From JABMQB01 sp963677475 (lineage in GTDB: Bacteria > Bacteroidota > Bacteroidia > Bacteroidales > Prolixibacteraceae): a stretch of 64,000 nucleotides of DNA. The DNA is taken from the NCBI GenBank assembly GCA_963677475.2, contig CAXXQD010000023.1, positions 248,001 to 312,000 on the forward strand, written 5' to 3'. Below, one piece after another: positions 24,513-33,470 of the stretch (position 1 is the first letter of the stretch; each line of letters starts with the position of its first letter). The notes beneath the pieces are model-generated. The model saw nothing but the letters and a program-made list of their open reading frames with translations. It was not told where the DNA came from and did not search any database. The position numbers and the translations under genes were made by a program.

Positions 24513-25079
24513 ATGAAATACCTTATGCTTCTTATTTTATTTTCAATTAATATTGTTGCGTATTCCCAGCTTAATCGTGATCCATACATTGATGCCGATG
24601 ATGGTAGTTTTCACCTTAGAAACGGGAAAGCTTATTTTCAGAAAACATATAATTCGCCTATCTCGTTTGAGCAATTGGAAAAGAAACTGACCTCGTACAA
24701 CTCGCCCGGCGGTGGGTTTCAGGTAAAAAAAATTGAAGGGAATACCATGAATGGCGTTCTCGTAAATTACCATTTAAACTGGAACCATGATCAACTTAAA
24801 AGCAAAAAGATCCCTTTATTTATTAAGTATCCGGCAAATGCGGCTTTTGAGGTTGAAAAAGTGGCATCAGGCTATCAGGTAACCGTAAACAACATTTGGT
24901 TTTCGAACAGTTCAAGTTCAAAAAAACAAGAAAACCTGACCCTTGAAAGTATAATCATCGGGAAAAAAGGCGTGGTACTTACCAAAAACAAAAAAATATT
25001 GCTGGGCTTGGATATGATTGATGGAAATTTCCAGGAAATATTCAGGATGGTTGGAACAACAAAAGACATGAGGTTTTAA
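24513..25079 (+). CDS. Secreted protein of unknown function
   Basis: 188 residues with a Sec signal peptide (KYLMLLILFSINIVAYSQ). The mature domain is predicted mostly beta, with a helix at about 52-62 (SFEQLEKKLTSY) and segments GFQVKKIEGNTMNGVLVNYHLNW and YQVTVNNIWFSNSS. A pattern of one helix plus several strands is reminiscent of small Bacteroidota DUF4468-type domains, but the match is not firm. It lies 74 bp upstream of mfd on the same strand and is probably a separate unit. Confidence 0.72.
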   Translation: MKYLMLLILFSINIVAYSQLNRDPYIDADDGSFHLRNGKAYFQKTYNSPISFEQLEKKLTSYNSPGGGFQVKKIEGNTMNGVLVNYHLNWNHDQLKSKKIPLFIKYPANAAFEVEKVASGYQVTVNNIWFSNSSSSKKQENLTLESIIIGKKGVVLTKNKKILLGLDMIDGNFQEIFRMVGTTKDMRF

Positions 25080-25128
25080 ATTAATGCTTTTCATAATAAT
25101 GCCCCGAGAAACCTTTCCTCATTATTTT

Positions 25129-25136
25129 TATCTTTG
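25129..25136 (+). promoter_or_regulatory. Candidate Bacteroidota -7 box of mfd
   Basis: TATCTTTG fits the TAnnTTTG consensus and would give a start of transcription about 11 nt before the TTG start codon at 25154. No clear -33 TTTG at the usual distance. Confidence 0.35.
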
Positions 25137-25153
25137 CAGGAAATAATTGAAGA

Positions 25154-28100
25154 TTGGACGTAGAAGAATTGAAGTCGTTAATCAGGGGACTTGAACAATT
25201 TGCTGAGGTAATTGAACAAATCAATACCCCCCCCGCTGAAAAAATTCAGCTTAAGGGTGTTATGGGCTCTTTTAAAAGCATGTTCATTTCCGAACTGTTT
25301 CCTCAAAACAAAAAGAACCTTGTTTTTTTGCTCAACGACAAAGAAGAAGCAGCGTATTTTTTTGATGACCTCAATAACCTTGGGCTCGAAAATGAAACCC
25401 TTTTTTTCCCTTCCTCATACAAACGTTCTGTTCAATATGGGCAACGCGAGCAGGAAAATATTGTTTTAAGGGCCGAAACCTTAAATAAATTTTCACAACC
25501 ATCATTAAACCACATTTTGGTTACATACCCTGAAGCAGTTATTGAAAAAGTCATTTCAAAGAAAAACCTGGAAAAAAGTACCCTTCAAATCAAAAAGGGA
25601 GACAACCTGTCTATTGCATTTCTGAATGAGTTTTTATATGAATATGGTTTCGAAAGGGTTGATTTTGTTTACGAACCTGGTCAGTTCTCAATCAGGGGTG
25701 GAATTGTCGATATTTTCTCGTTTTCCAATGAAGATCCGTACCGGATTGATTTTTTCGGTGACGACATTGAAACAATACGCAGTTTTAATATCGATGATCA
25801 AATATCAAAAAAAACCTTTGAGAGTGTCACGATCCTTCCAAATATACAGGATTCAACCAATGAGGACGAAAAGATTTCCATTTTTGAATTTATACCTGAG
25901 AATGCTGTTTATTTTGGGAATGATTTAAAATTATTTTTTGATCAGGTCGAATTAATTTACAAAGGCACCCTAGAGGGCGAGAAAAAATATATATCGGAAG
26001 AAGTGCACCCTGAACCCAGCCAATTAATAAATGGGAAAGGCCTAAGCGCAAAACTTGAAGGCAAAACGGTTATTGAATTTAACTCATCCCCTTTTTTCAC
26101 CCCCGATAGGACTATAGTTTTTAATCAATCAGTACAGCCAGTATTTAATAAAAATTTTCAGCTGCTTGGCGAAAACCTGCAAAAATTCAAAAAAGACAAA
26201 TACGGGCTTTTTATTCTTTCAAACAACGAAAAACAAATTGAAAGGCTGAAAGTAATATTCCGTGATACGGATATGAAGGTAAATTTCAACGCCCTTCTAT
26301 TTACCCTTCATTCAGGATTTATCGACCACGATTTAAAAATTTGCTGTTACACCGACCACCAGATATTTGAACGTTATCATCGGTTTAACCTCAAAAGCAG
26401 AAAAGCGCAAAGAGAATCGATTACCCTAAAAGAATTGAACAAACTCCATCCAGGTGACTATGTGGTACATGTTGACCATGGTATCGGGAAATTTGCGGGT
26501 TTGGTAAAAACCGAAGTAAACGGAAAACAACAGGAAGCAATTCGCTTAATTTATAAAGATCAGGATTCATTGCTGGTCAGCATTCACTCGCTGCACCGGA
26601 TCAGTAAATTTAAAGGCAAGGACGGAACTGAACCTAAAATGAACAAATTAGGTACTGCAGCATGGCAAAAAATGAAAAGCCGTGCCAAAGCAAGAGTGAA
26701 GGATATTGCCAAAGAACTGATTGCCTTGTATTCCAAAAGAAGGGCAGAGAAGGGTTTTGCCTTTTCGCCAGATTCGTATTTACAAACCGAACTTGAAGCT
26801 TCGTTTATTTACGAAGATACTCCGGATCAGGAAAAAGCAACCAATGCCATAAAGGAAGATATGCAAAATGCTATGCCCATGGACAGGCTTGTATGTGGCG
26901 ATGTGGGCTTTGGCAAAACCGAGGTGGCAATAAGGGCAGCATTTAAAGCGGTTGCCGATAGTAAACAGGTGGCCGTGTTGGTGCCAACCACCATTTTGGC
27001 CTTACAGCATTTTAAAACATTTTCGGAACGACTGTCCGAATTTCCGGCAAAAATTAGCTACATAAGCCGGCTTCGTACGAGTGCCGAAATCAGGCAAACC
27101 TTAAAAGACCTGAAAGAAGGAAAAGTTGATATAATTATTGGAACCCACCGTTTGGTTAGTAAGGATGTTGAGTTTAAAAACCTGGGCTTATTAATTGTTG
27201 ATGAAGAACAAAAGTTTGGCGTTTCGGTAAAAGAAAAGCTAAAACAATTGAAATTAAATGTGGATACATTAACCCTAACGGCGACGCCAATTCCACGTAC
27301 CTTGCAATTCTCGCTGATGGGGGCGCGCGATTTATCCATTATTAATACGCCACCACCAAACCGGTTCCCAATTGTAACAGAACTTCACGGATTTAATGAA
27401 CAAATTATTAAGGAAGCAATTACCTATGAAGTTGAACGAGGTGGACAGGTTTTTTTCATCCACAACCGGATTCAGAATATATTTGAGGTAGAAGCTACAA
27501 TAAACAGGATTACGCCAGGCATAAAAACAATTGTCGGGCACGGGCAAATGGATGGGCAGCAACTTGAAAAAGTAATGCTCGATTTCATTAACGGCGATTA
27601 CGATGTTTTGGTAGCAACAACCATAATCGAATCAGGACTGGACATACCAAATGCAAATACCATTATAATTAATCAGGCACAAAACTTTGGGTTAAGCGAC
27701 CTTCACCAATTGCGTGGACGCGTTGGGCGCTCAAATAAACGTGCGTTCTGTTATTTGCTGGCACCACCCTTATCGGGACTCAGCCCCGAATCACGAAGAA
27801 GGCTGAAAGCGATTGAAGAATTCTCGGATCTGGGGAGCGGCTTCAACATTGCCATGCGCGATTTAGATATCAGGGGAGCCGGAAACCTGTTGGGCGGAGA
27901 ACAAAGCGGTTTTATTGCAGATATTGGATTTGAAACCTACCACCGGATTTTGAACGAAGCGGTTCAGGAACTTAAACAGGAAGAATTTTCCGATCTCTTT
28001 AAGGATAATGAAGATACTTCGGATGTATTCCTGAATTTAAAATATGTGAATGATTGTATCATCGATACCGACCTGGAGTTATTATTCCCCGATGCTTATA

Positions 28101-28501
28101 TCCCGAGTGTATCAGAAAGAATGCTCCTATACCGTGAACTGGACGATATCGATAACGAAGAAGCATTAATAAAATACAACGACGCTTTAAAGGACAGGTT
28201 TGGCCCAATTCCTGAACAAACTTCCGAACTCATTGAAGTTATGCGATTAAAATGGCTTGCAATTGATTTGGGGTTGGAAAAGATTACCTTAAAGCACAAA
28301 AAAATGATCTGCTACTTCATTTCCGATCAAAAATCGGCGTTTTATAAAACCCCTGTTTTTGAAAAAGTATTGTACTTCATTCAAACAAACCAAAAGCTTT
28401 GCAGAATGAAGGAAGGCAACAATAAACTCACCCTTACTTTCGAAAATATAAGAAACATTTCTTCAGCCAAAAACATTCTAGAAAAAATATTGGCAACTTA
28501 A
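25154..28501 (+). CDS. mfd: Transcription-repair coupling factor Mfd
   Basis: 1115-residue ATP-driven DNA translocase that pushes stalled RNA polymerase off damaged templates and recruits UvrA. Domain order is intact: UvrB-like N-terminal region (about 1-350), the CarD/TRCF RNA-polymerase-interaction domain (about 430-500, LHPGDYVVHVDHGIGKFAGL), helicase core with Walker A GDVGFGKTE (about 579-587), VDEEQ motif II, TATPIPRTL motif III, helicase C-terminal half (ATTIIESGLDIPNANT, QLRGRVGRS) and the C-terminal TRCF domain. The start is a TTG; the first ATG lies 36 codons inside the conserved N-terminus, so TTG is preferred. Length is usual for the family. It stands alone. Confidence 0.96.
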   Translation: MDVEELKSLIRGLEQFAEVIEQINTPPAEKIQLKGVMGSFKSMFISELFPQNKKNLVFLLNDKEEAAYFFDDLNNLGLENETLFFPSSYKRSVQYGQREQENIVLRAETLNKFSQPSLNHILVTYPEAVIEKVISKKNLEKSTLQIKKGDNLSIAFLNEFLYEYGFERVDFVYEPGQFSIRGGIVDIFSFSNEDPYRIDFFGDDIETIRSFNIDDQISKKTFESVTILPNIQDSTNEDEKISIFEFIPENAVYFGNDLKLFFDQVELIYKGTLEGEKKYISEEVHPEPSQLINGKGLSAKLEGKTVIEFNSSPFFTPDRTIVFNQSVQPVFNKNFQLLGENLQKFKKDKYGLFILSNNEKQIERLKVIFRDTDMKVNFNALLFTLHSGFIDHDLKICCYTDHQIFERYHRFNLKSRKAQRESITLKELNKLHPGDYVVHVDHGIGKFAGLVKTEVNGKQQEAIRLIYKDQDSLLVSIHSLHRISKFKGKDGTEPKMNKLGTAAWQKMKSRAKARVKDIAKELIALYSKRRAEKGFAFSPDSYLQTELEASFIYEDTPDQEKATNAIKEDMQNAMPMDRLVCGDVGFGKTEVAIRAAFKAVADSKQVAVLVPTTILALQHFKTFSERLSEFPAKISYISRLRTSAEIRQTLKDLKEGKVDIIIGTHRLVSKDVEFKNLGLLIVDEEQKFGVSVKEKLKQLKLNVDTLTLTATPIPRTLQFSLMGARDLSIINTPPPNRFPIVTELHGFNEQIIKEAITYEVERGGQVFFIHNRIQNIFEVEATINRITPGIKTIVGHGQMDGQQLEKVMLDFINGDYDVLVATTIIESGLDIPNANTIIINQAQNFGLSDLHQLRGRVGRSNKRAFCYLLAPPLSGLSPESRRRLKAIEEFSDLGSGFNIAMRDLDIRGAGNLLGGEQSGFIADIGFETYHRILNEAVQELKQEEFSDLFKDNEDTSDVFLNLKYVNDCIIDTDLELLFPDAYIPSVSERMLLYRELDDIDNEEALIKYNDALKDRFGPIPEQTSELIEVMRLKWLAIDLGLEKITLKHKKMICYFISDQKSAFYKTPVFEKVLYFIQTNQKLCRMKEGNNKLTLTFENIRNISSAKNILEKILAT

Positions 28502-28555
28502 CCCATCATTACAAAACACTGATATCCTGATATTTAAAAATCATATACAATCTAT

Positions 28556-28571
28556 TACTATATTTATAGTA
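28556..28571. promoter_or_regulatory. BlaI-type operator TACTAT-N4-ATAGTA
   Basis: Perfect 16-bp palindrome 82-97 bp upstream of BlaI copy 2. A degenerate copy (TATTAT-N4-ATAGTT) follows exactly 20 bp later at 28576-28591. Same 6-N4-6 layout as the sites in front of BlaI copy 1. Confidence 0.55.
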
Positions 28572-28609
28572 TTTTTATTATTAAAATAGTTTGTTTATTG
28601 GGTTTTTAA

Positions 28610-28625
28610 TACTACGTTTGTAGTA
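28610..28625. promoter_or_regulatory. BlaI-type operator TACTAC-N4-GTAGTA
   Basis: Perfect palindrome 28-43 bp upstream of the BlaI copy 2 start. It closely resembles the staphylococcal BlaI/MecI operator core (TACTACA...TGTAGTA), so autorepression is likely. Confidence 0.65.
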
Positions 28626-28652
28626 GAATATTCTAACATCGCTTTATTTATT

Positions 28653-29030
28653 ATGAAACAATTAACAAAAGCAGAAGAACAAATTATGCAGATCCTCTGG
28701 AAACTTAAGGAGGGTATCGTGAAAGATGTGGTTGATGAATTTGAAGGCACAAAACCAGCTTATACAACTGTTGCAACGGTATTAAAAGTTTTAGAAAAAA
28801 AAGGTTTTGCTTCACATCGTTCCATCGGAAACACACATTTATTTCAACCAGCAATTAGCAAAAAAGAATATGCCAGGTACCAAATATCAAACCTGGTAAA
28901 AAACTACTTTAATGGGTCATTCCCGCGAATGGCTACATTTTTTGCAAGTGAAAATAATATTAGCATTGAAGAACTCGAACAAATGCTAAAATTAACCGAA
29001 GAAGAGATTAAAAATGAAAAAGACCAATAG
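28653..29030 (+). CDS. BlaI/MecI family transcriptional repressor (copy 2)
   Basis: 125-residue winged-helix repressor. The sequence LTKAEEQIMQILWKLKEGIVKDVVDEFEGTKPAYTTVATVLKVLEKKGFASH is the BlaI DNA-binding domain; the C-terminal helix EELEQMLKLTEEEI closes the dimerisation region. It is followed after 2 bp by the cognate M56 peptidase gene. Two perfect BlaI-type palindromes (28556-28571, 28610-28625) lie upstream. It is a paralogue of the repressor at 12025-12384, so two parallel sensor/repressor circuits exist in this window. Confidence 0.94.
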   Translation: MKQLTKAEEQIMQILWKLKEGIVKDVVDEFEGTKPAYTTVATVLKVLEKKGFASHRSIGNTHLFQPAISKKEYARYQISNLVKNYFNGSFPRMATFFASENNISIEELEQMLKLTEEEIKNEKDQ

Positions 29031-29032
29031 CC

Positions 29033-30673
29033 ATGGAAACATTTTTGATATATCTGCTTAAAGCCTCGTCAGGCATAATATTGCTTTACGCTATTTACTG
29101 GGTATTTCTGCGGAAAGAAACCTTTTATCAGGTAAATAGATGGTTTCTTCTGGGAGGGCTGCTAATGGCAGCACTCATTCCACTATTCCCATTCCATTAC
29201 ACCGTTTTCGTCGATGCCGAACAAAGTTCAAATGCATTAAATGGTATGCGTTCAATCAGTACCAATTCAAATTCATTTAATGATGAGAACCTAATGGAGG
29301 TTTCAGGAATAAGCTGGCAGCAGGTCTTGTTTATTGTATATCTGACAGGAGCGTTTATTTTTCTTTTCAGGCTGGCTTTCCAAAGTTTCATTTTGTTGTT
29401 CTTAATTGCAAAAAACAAAACAAAACAATTTGGAGGGTTAAGAATATTGGAAAATGAAAAATATGGCCTGCCATTTTCTTTTTTCAATATAGTATTTATC
29501 AATCCTAAATTTCACAAACAGGAAGAATTGTCAGAAATTCTGGCTCATGAAAAAGTGCACATTCATGAATACCATTGGTTCGACCTGCTTATTATAGAGC
29601 TGTTAACAGTCGTATTTTGGTTTAATCCGTTCATTTGGCTTTACGAACGGTCGATCAAACAAAACCATGAATTTCTTGCCGATGCCGGCGTACTTTCCCG
29701 GGGCTATAGCATTGGCAGATACCAGGCTTTATTAATTAACCAGTTGATGGGCATGCAGATAATTGGAATTACCAACAACCTGAATTTTGCCCTTAACACA
29801 AATCGTTTAAAAATGATGACAAAACAGAAAACACCAAAAATAAAGTCACTAAAGTTAGCGCTTGCTATACCTGCAATAGCGCTTCTTTTGGTGGCTTTTG
29901 CAAAACCCAGCTACAGGGCAGCAAGTGTTGATCCAGCCGACTCTGAACTTTCAATCAGGGAAATTCCAGGAAATAAAGCATTTGTAATCCACGGTAAGGT
30001 AATTGATACCAATGGAGATCCAATGCCGGGTGCTGCCATACTAATTAAAGGAACGGCAATTGGAACTGTTGCCGATATGGATGGAACTTTTGAATTAAAA
30101 GATCCAAATCCAAAAGAGATAGATGAAGGAGGTTATACGAATGTAAGCAAACTGGTTATTTCATTCGTAGGCTATCAAACTTCTATAACTGAGGTGAAGT
30201 CCATTGGTGATGGCGAAAAATCAAAATACACCTTTGAGCTTCAGCGCGAAAGTATTGCAATTGGCGATATCGATGAGATTCTCAGTTCACCACCTCCACC
30301 ACCACCTCCTCCAGCTCCTGAAAAAGGTAAGCTTGAACCTTCTAAACTAAAAAAAGGGGAAAAAGAGCGTGAAGTATTTTACGTGGTTGAAGAGATGCCC
30401 CAATACCCAGGAGGCGTACATGCCTTGGCAGAATATGTAAAAAAAGTAAGCCAGAAATATGCTAAAGCAAAAAAAATCGATGGGAAAGTATTGGTTGGAT
30501 TCACCGTCGGTCCAAAAGGGGATGTGAGAAACATACAAATACTTAAAAAGCCAAATGATATGGCTGCCAAAGCTGCCTATTCAATAATTGATGGATTGGA
30601 AAACTGGAGCCCAGGAAAACAACGTGGCAAACCTGTTTCGGTGGATTATACCATTGTTGTAAAATTTAGCTAA
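29033..30673 (+). CDS. BlaR1/MecR1-type M56 metallopeptidase with TonB C-terminal domain
   Basis: 546-residue inner-membrane peptidase/sensor. Membrane segments are near 5-25, 38-57, 100-125 and 277-295. The zinc site HEKVH lies near residue 172 (LAHEKVHIHEYH), followed by WFNPFIWLYERS and an HEFLAD zinc-ligand helix. Beyond the fourth membrane segment comes a carboxypeptidase-regulatory-like domain (about 323-400, IHGKVIDTNGDPMPGAAILIKG), an eight-proline stretch (about 421-428) and a TonB C-terminal domain (about 465-546, KVLVGFTVGPKGDVRNIQILKKP). It is coupled to BlaI copy 2 (2-bp gap). The TonB domain could touch an outer-membrane receptor or cell wall; this is an inference. The ligand is unknown. 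Confidence 0.92.
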   Translation: METFLIYLLKASSGIILLYAIYWVFLRKETFYQVNRWFLLGGLLMAALIPLFPFHYTVFVDAEQSSNALNGMRSISTNSNSFNDENLMEVSGISWQQVLFIVYLTGAFIFLFRLAFQSFILLFLIAKNKTKQFGGLRILENEKYGLPFSFFNIVFINPKFHKQEELSEILAHEKVHIHEYHWFDLLIIELLTVVFWFNPFIWLYERSIKQNHEFLADAGVLSRGYSIGRYQALLINQLMGMQIIGITNNLNFALNTNRLKMMTKQKTPKIKSLKLALAIPAIALLLVAFAKPSYRAASVDPADSELSIREIPGNKAFVIHGKVIDTNGDPMPGAAILIKGTAIGTVADMDGTFELKDPNPKEIDEGGYTNVSKLVISFVGYQTSITEVKSIGDGEKSKYTFELQRESIAIGDIDEILSSPPPPPPPPAPEKGKLEPSKLKKGEKEREVFYVVEEMPQYPGGVHALAEYVKKVSQKYAKAKKIDGKVLVGFTVGPKGDVRNIQILKKPNDMAAKAAYSIIDGLENWSPGKQRGKPVSVDYTIVVKFS

Positions 30674-30693
30674 ACATCAGTTTTATCTACACT

Positions 30694-30727
30694 AAAGAAC
30701 CGTTCTCAATTAAAAGAACGGTTCTTT
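30694..30727 (+). terminator. Terminator of the blaI-M56 operon (copy 2)
   Basis: AAAGAACCGTTCT (30694-30706) pairs with AGAACGGTTCTTT (30715-30727), 8-nt loop, followed by T run. The core stem is shared with hairpins at 12521-12560 and 62860-62895. Confidence 0.85.
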
Positions 30728-30760
30728 TTTTATTTTGGAATTTGAATTTCCTGAAAAAGT

Positions 30761-30785
30761 AAAAGGCTGTCCTCTGACAGCCTTT
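30761..30785 (-). terminator. Terminator of the sugar-kinase gene
   Basis: AAAAGGCTGTC (30761-30771) pairs with GACAGCCTTTT (30776-30786) around CTCT. It carries A/T runs on both sides and could act in both directions; for the minus-strand kinase gene it is the first hairpin after its stop, about 230 bp away. Confidence 0.6.
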
Positions 30786-31015
30786 TTGCCGGTTAAAAAC
30801 CGGAACTAACCTAAACCAACTAAACCTAATAAACCTTCGGCCCTGTAGTATGAGCTTCCGGTTTAAAATTATCTTTGAATATTATTATTCTAATCCATGA
30901 GGAATAAATCCCTCTTTAGGAGGGCAAATATAGTATAAAAAATCTAAACTCTTATCCTTCTAATTGGCATATCCTCAATTTTTAAGCGAACAAAATAAAA
31001 ACGCCTGATATTCGC

Positions 31016-31852
31016 TCAATCCCGGTGGAATAAAATTAATTTATTTAACGGATCTTTTAAAATATTTCCCGGTACCAGACCATAATCAGCCAGAACTTTT
31101 AATAAAATCTCCTTAAAATAAAACCCCACAGAGCCCACAAATGAAATAGGCAACCTATTATAATCTGTGTATCCAAGGATATTTCTTTGAATGAATAAAT
31201 CAAATTCGCTGTAAACAAATTGATAACAATATTCTGTTTCCGAATTTTCGACTAAAAATTTTGTTAAGCCTGCCAAAAACTGATTGGGCTTTACCTGTTT
31301 ATAAACCAGATTTAAATAATCAGTTCGTGAATACGGATAAGCTTCTTTAAATTTAAGCTGCAGCTCATGGGGCATCATCTTCTTTAAATAATCTCCAACC
31401 AGTTTTCTTCCCATCACTGCCCCACTGCCTTCATCGCCCAAAATATAACCAAGGGGCGACACATGTTCAATAATTTTCTCACCGTCGTAGAGGCATGAAT
31501 TTGATCCTGTACCCAGAATACATGCAATCCCCCTCTCCCGGTCCAATCCGGCACGGGCTGCTGCCATCAGGTCACTATCTACTTCAAGCCTGGCAAGAGG
31601 AAAAAAACGGGCAAGTATTTCTTGCATAAATTCTTTAATTTCTTCACCAACAATACCGGCACCATAAAACCAAACTTCACTGATTTCATTTGTTGTTACA
31701 TCAACAAGTGCATCTTTCAGTGCCAAATAAACATCGTTGGCACTCATATGAACCGGATTAATCCCATCAGAGTTAAAAAAGACAGGCTCACTATCTTTAT
31801 CCAAAATTGCCCAATTTATTGTGGTTGATCCACAATCTGCCAATAATTTCAT
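31016..31852 (-). CDS. BadF/BadG/BcrA/BcrD-family amino-sugar kinase (NagK/MurK-like)
   Basis: 278-residue ASKHA-fold ATPase. The phosphate-1 loop ADCGSTTINWAI is at residues 5-16, the second phosphate loop GTGSNSC near 116-122, LGDEGSGAVMGRKLV near 136-150 and the adenosine motif FVGSVGFYF near 238. In Bacteroidota this family includes the N-acetylmuramic acid kinase MurK described in Tannerella and N-acetylglucosamine kinases, which phosphorylate wall sugars salvaged from murein. It is divergent from a GHL10 glycosidase-like gene and 11 kb from an AmpG-like permease, supporting a wall-recycling role. GlcNAc versus MurNAc cannot be told from sequence. No murQ etherase is in the window. Confidence 0.85.
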   Translation of the reverse strand: MKLLADCGSTTINWAILDKDSEPVFFNSDGINPVHMSANDVYLALKDALVDVTTNEISEVWFYGAGIVGEEIKEFMQEILARFFPLARLEVDSDLMAAARAGLDRERGIACILGTGSNSCLYDGEKIIEHVSPLGYILGDEGSGAVMGRKLVGDYLKKMMPHELQLKFKEAYPYSRTDYLNLVYKQVKPNQFLAGLTKFLVENSETEYCYQFVYSEFDLFIQRNILGYTDYNRLPISFVGSVGFYFKEILLKVLADYGLVPGNILKDPLNKLILFHRD

Positions 31853-31950
31853 TCAATAAAAATAAGAAACAATCGTCACCTTGCACATACACGCATAGCA
31901 TAATTTTTTATATTTAAATTATGAATCAGATCGTCAATATTGTTGCTTGC

Positions 31951-33468
31951 ATGAAGGAGTTTTACAAGAGGGGTATTTTTTTGCTTCTATTGAGTATTGT
32001 GGTCCACAACTCATCTGGGCAAAATGCCCCAAAATATGAATTCAGGGGTGTTTGGGTAGCTACCGTGGAAAACATCGACTGGCCCTCAAAACCAGGTTTA
32101 AGCACAAAGGAACAACAAACGGAAGTAATTGAAATCCTTGATAATTTGCAAGCCCTTAATATGAATGCCGTTATACTCCAGATCCGGCCTGCATCGGATG
32201 CCTTTTACCCATCGGCACTTGAACCCTGGTCGCAATATTTAAGCGGAGTTCCGGGGAAAGCCCCATCACCGTATTACGATCCTTTGGAGTTTTGGATCGA
32301 AGAAAGCCATAAGCGCGGACTTGAGTTCCATGCCTGGATGAACCCGTACCGGATTGCTCAGAATGCCAATGTGCCAATTGCCGCAAACCATATTGCATTT
32401 AAACATCCCGAATGGATTGTGAAATACGGCAATAAACTCTATTTCGATCCAGCAATCCCAGAAGTACGTGATTTTGTTGCTGAAGTAGTAAAAGATGTGG
32501 TGCTCAGGTACGATATTGATGCCATTCATTTTGATGATTATTTTTATCCATACCCATTGGCAGATGAATTCCCGGACTCGATTTCATTTCAAGCCTACCG
32601 GGATACTTTTTCAATGGATAATAAGGCAGGTTGGAGAAGGAACAATGTGGATTTAATTGTCAGCCAATTGCATAAAACCATCAAAGAAACCAAAGCGTGG
32701 GTAAAATTTGGGATCAGTCCGTTTGGGGTATGGCGGAACAAAAAAGATGATCCCATGGGTTCTGAAACTAATGGTGGGTTAACGAATTATGACCACTTGC
32801 ATGCAGATATTATAAAATGGCTTAAGAACGATTGGATTGATTATGTCGTACCACAATTATATTGGCGGATTGGGCACCCCGCTGTTGATTATGGAAGACT
32901 GGCAGACTGGTGGTCCCAAAATGCGAATAATAAAAGCTTGTACATTGGAAACGGAATCTATAAAATTGATCCAAAAGCAACAATTTCAGATTGGACCGAT
33001 TCCAGGCAATTGCCAAATCAGATAAAAATAAACAGGGCAAACCCAACAATCTCAGGAAATGTTTTTTATAGCTACAAGCATTTAAAACGCGATTTGATTG
33101 GCTTTCAAGATCGTTTGAAACAACACATTTATGCCTTTCCATCCATAGTACCTCCTGATAAAATGAATAATTCCAATAAACCCAAGTTGCCCGGGCAACT
33201 AAAAAAACGCGGTAAAAAGCTTAAATGGGCTGAAGTGGCAGCAACTATAAAAGCTCCAAGAAAAAACAGATATATTGTTTATAAATCTGAAAAAGGGAAA
33301 TCGTTTAACCCGAATGATCCTTCTACTATTTATTCTATAACGAATAGCACAAAAATTAAATTCAAAAGGGAAAACCGAAAAAGAAAGGAATATGAAATCC
33401 GAATTTCAACCCTTGACAGGCTCAATATTGAAAGTAACATTAGCGCGCCCTTACTTATAAAACTATAA
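31951..33468 (+). CDS. GHL10/DUF187-type glycoside-hydrolase-like protein, exported
   Basis: About 505 residues from the ATG at 31951; an ATG 30 nt upstream (31921) is also possible, but the signal peptide (GIFLLLLSIVVHNSSGQ) fits the shorter form better. The TIM-barrel domain opens with EFRGVWVATVENIDWPSKPG and continues through LQIRPASDAFYPSALEPWS, FHAWMNPYRIA, AIHFDDYFYPYP and VPQLYWRIGH, all GHL10 hallmarks, about residues 25-345. A fibronectin-like tail follows. E. coli DigH, a relative, cleaves stripped peptidoglycan glycan chains, so a murein role is likely. The next gene starts 2 bp after the stop, giving an operon with the GT2. Confidence 0.88.
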   Translation: MKEFYKRGIFLLLLSIVVHNSSGQNAPKYEFRGVWVATVENIDWPSKPGLSTKEQQTEVIEILDNLQALNMNAVILQIRPASDAFYPSALEPWSQYLSGVPGKAPSPYYDPLEFWIEESHKRGLEFHAWMNPYRIAQNANVPIAANHIAFKHPEWIVKYGNKLYFDPAIPEVRDFVAEVVKDVVLRYDIDAIHFDDYFYPYPLADEFPDSISFQAYRDTFSMDNKAGWRRNNVDLIVSQLHKTIKETKAWVKFGISPFGVWRNKKDDPMGSETNGGLTNYDHLHADIIKWLKNDWIDYVVPQLYWRIGHPAVDYGRLADWWSQNANNKSLYIGNGIYKIDPKATISDWTDSRQLPNQIKINRANPTISGNVFYSYKHLKRDLIGFQDRLKQHIYAFPSIVPPDKMNNSNKPKLPGQLKKRGKKLKWAEVAATIKAPRKNRYIVYKSEKGKSFNPNDPSTIYSITNSTKIKFKRENRKRKEYEIRISTLDRLNIESNISAPLLIKL

Positions 33469-33470
33469 AA

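Larger units (their letters stand above)
30674..31015. other. Intergenic region between convergent M56 and sugar-kinase genes
   Basis: 342 bp without a gene. It holds two terminator hairpins (30694-30727 and 30761-30785), a small CCGGTT-AAA-AACCGG hairpin close after them, and a stretch of repeated CTAAAC/CTAACC words near 30808-30833 of a kind often seen in Bacteroidota leaders. I see no coding potential and no known RNA. Confidence 0.55.

Noticed and set aside
29033..30673. Beta-lactamase regulation in the strict sense
   Set aside because: BlaR1/BlaI names refer to the family only; there is no beta-lactamase gene nearby and the sensor domain is replaced by other modules.
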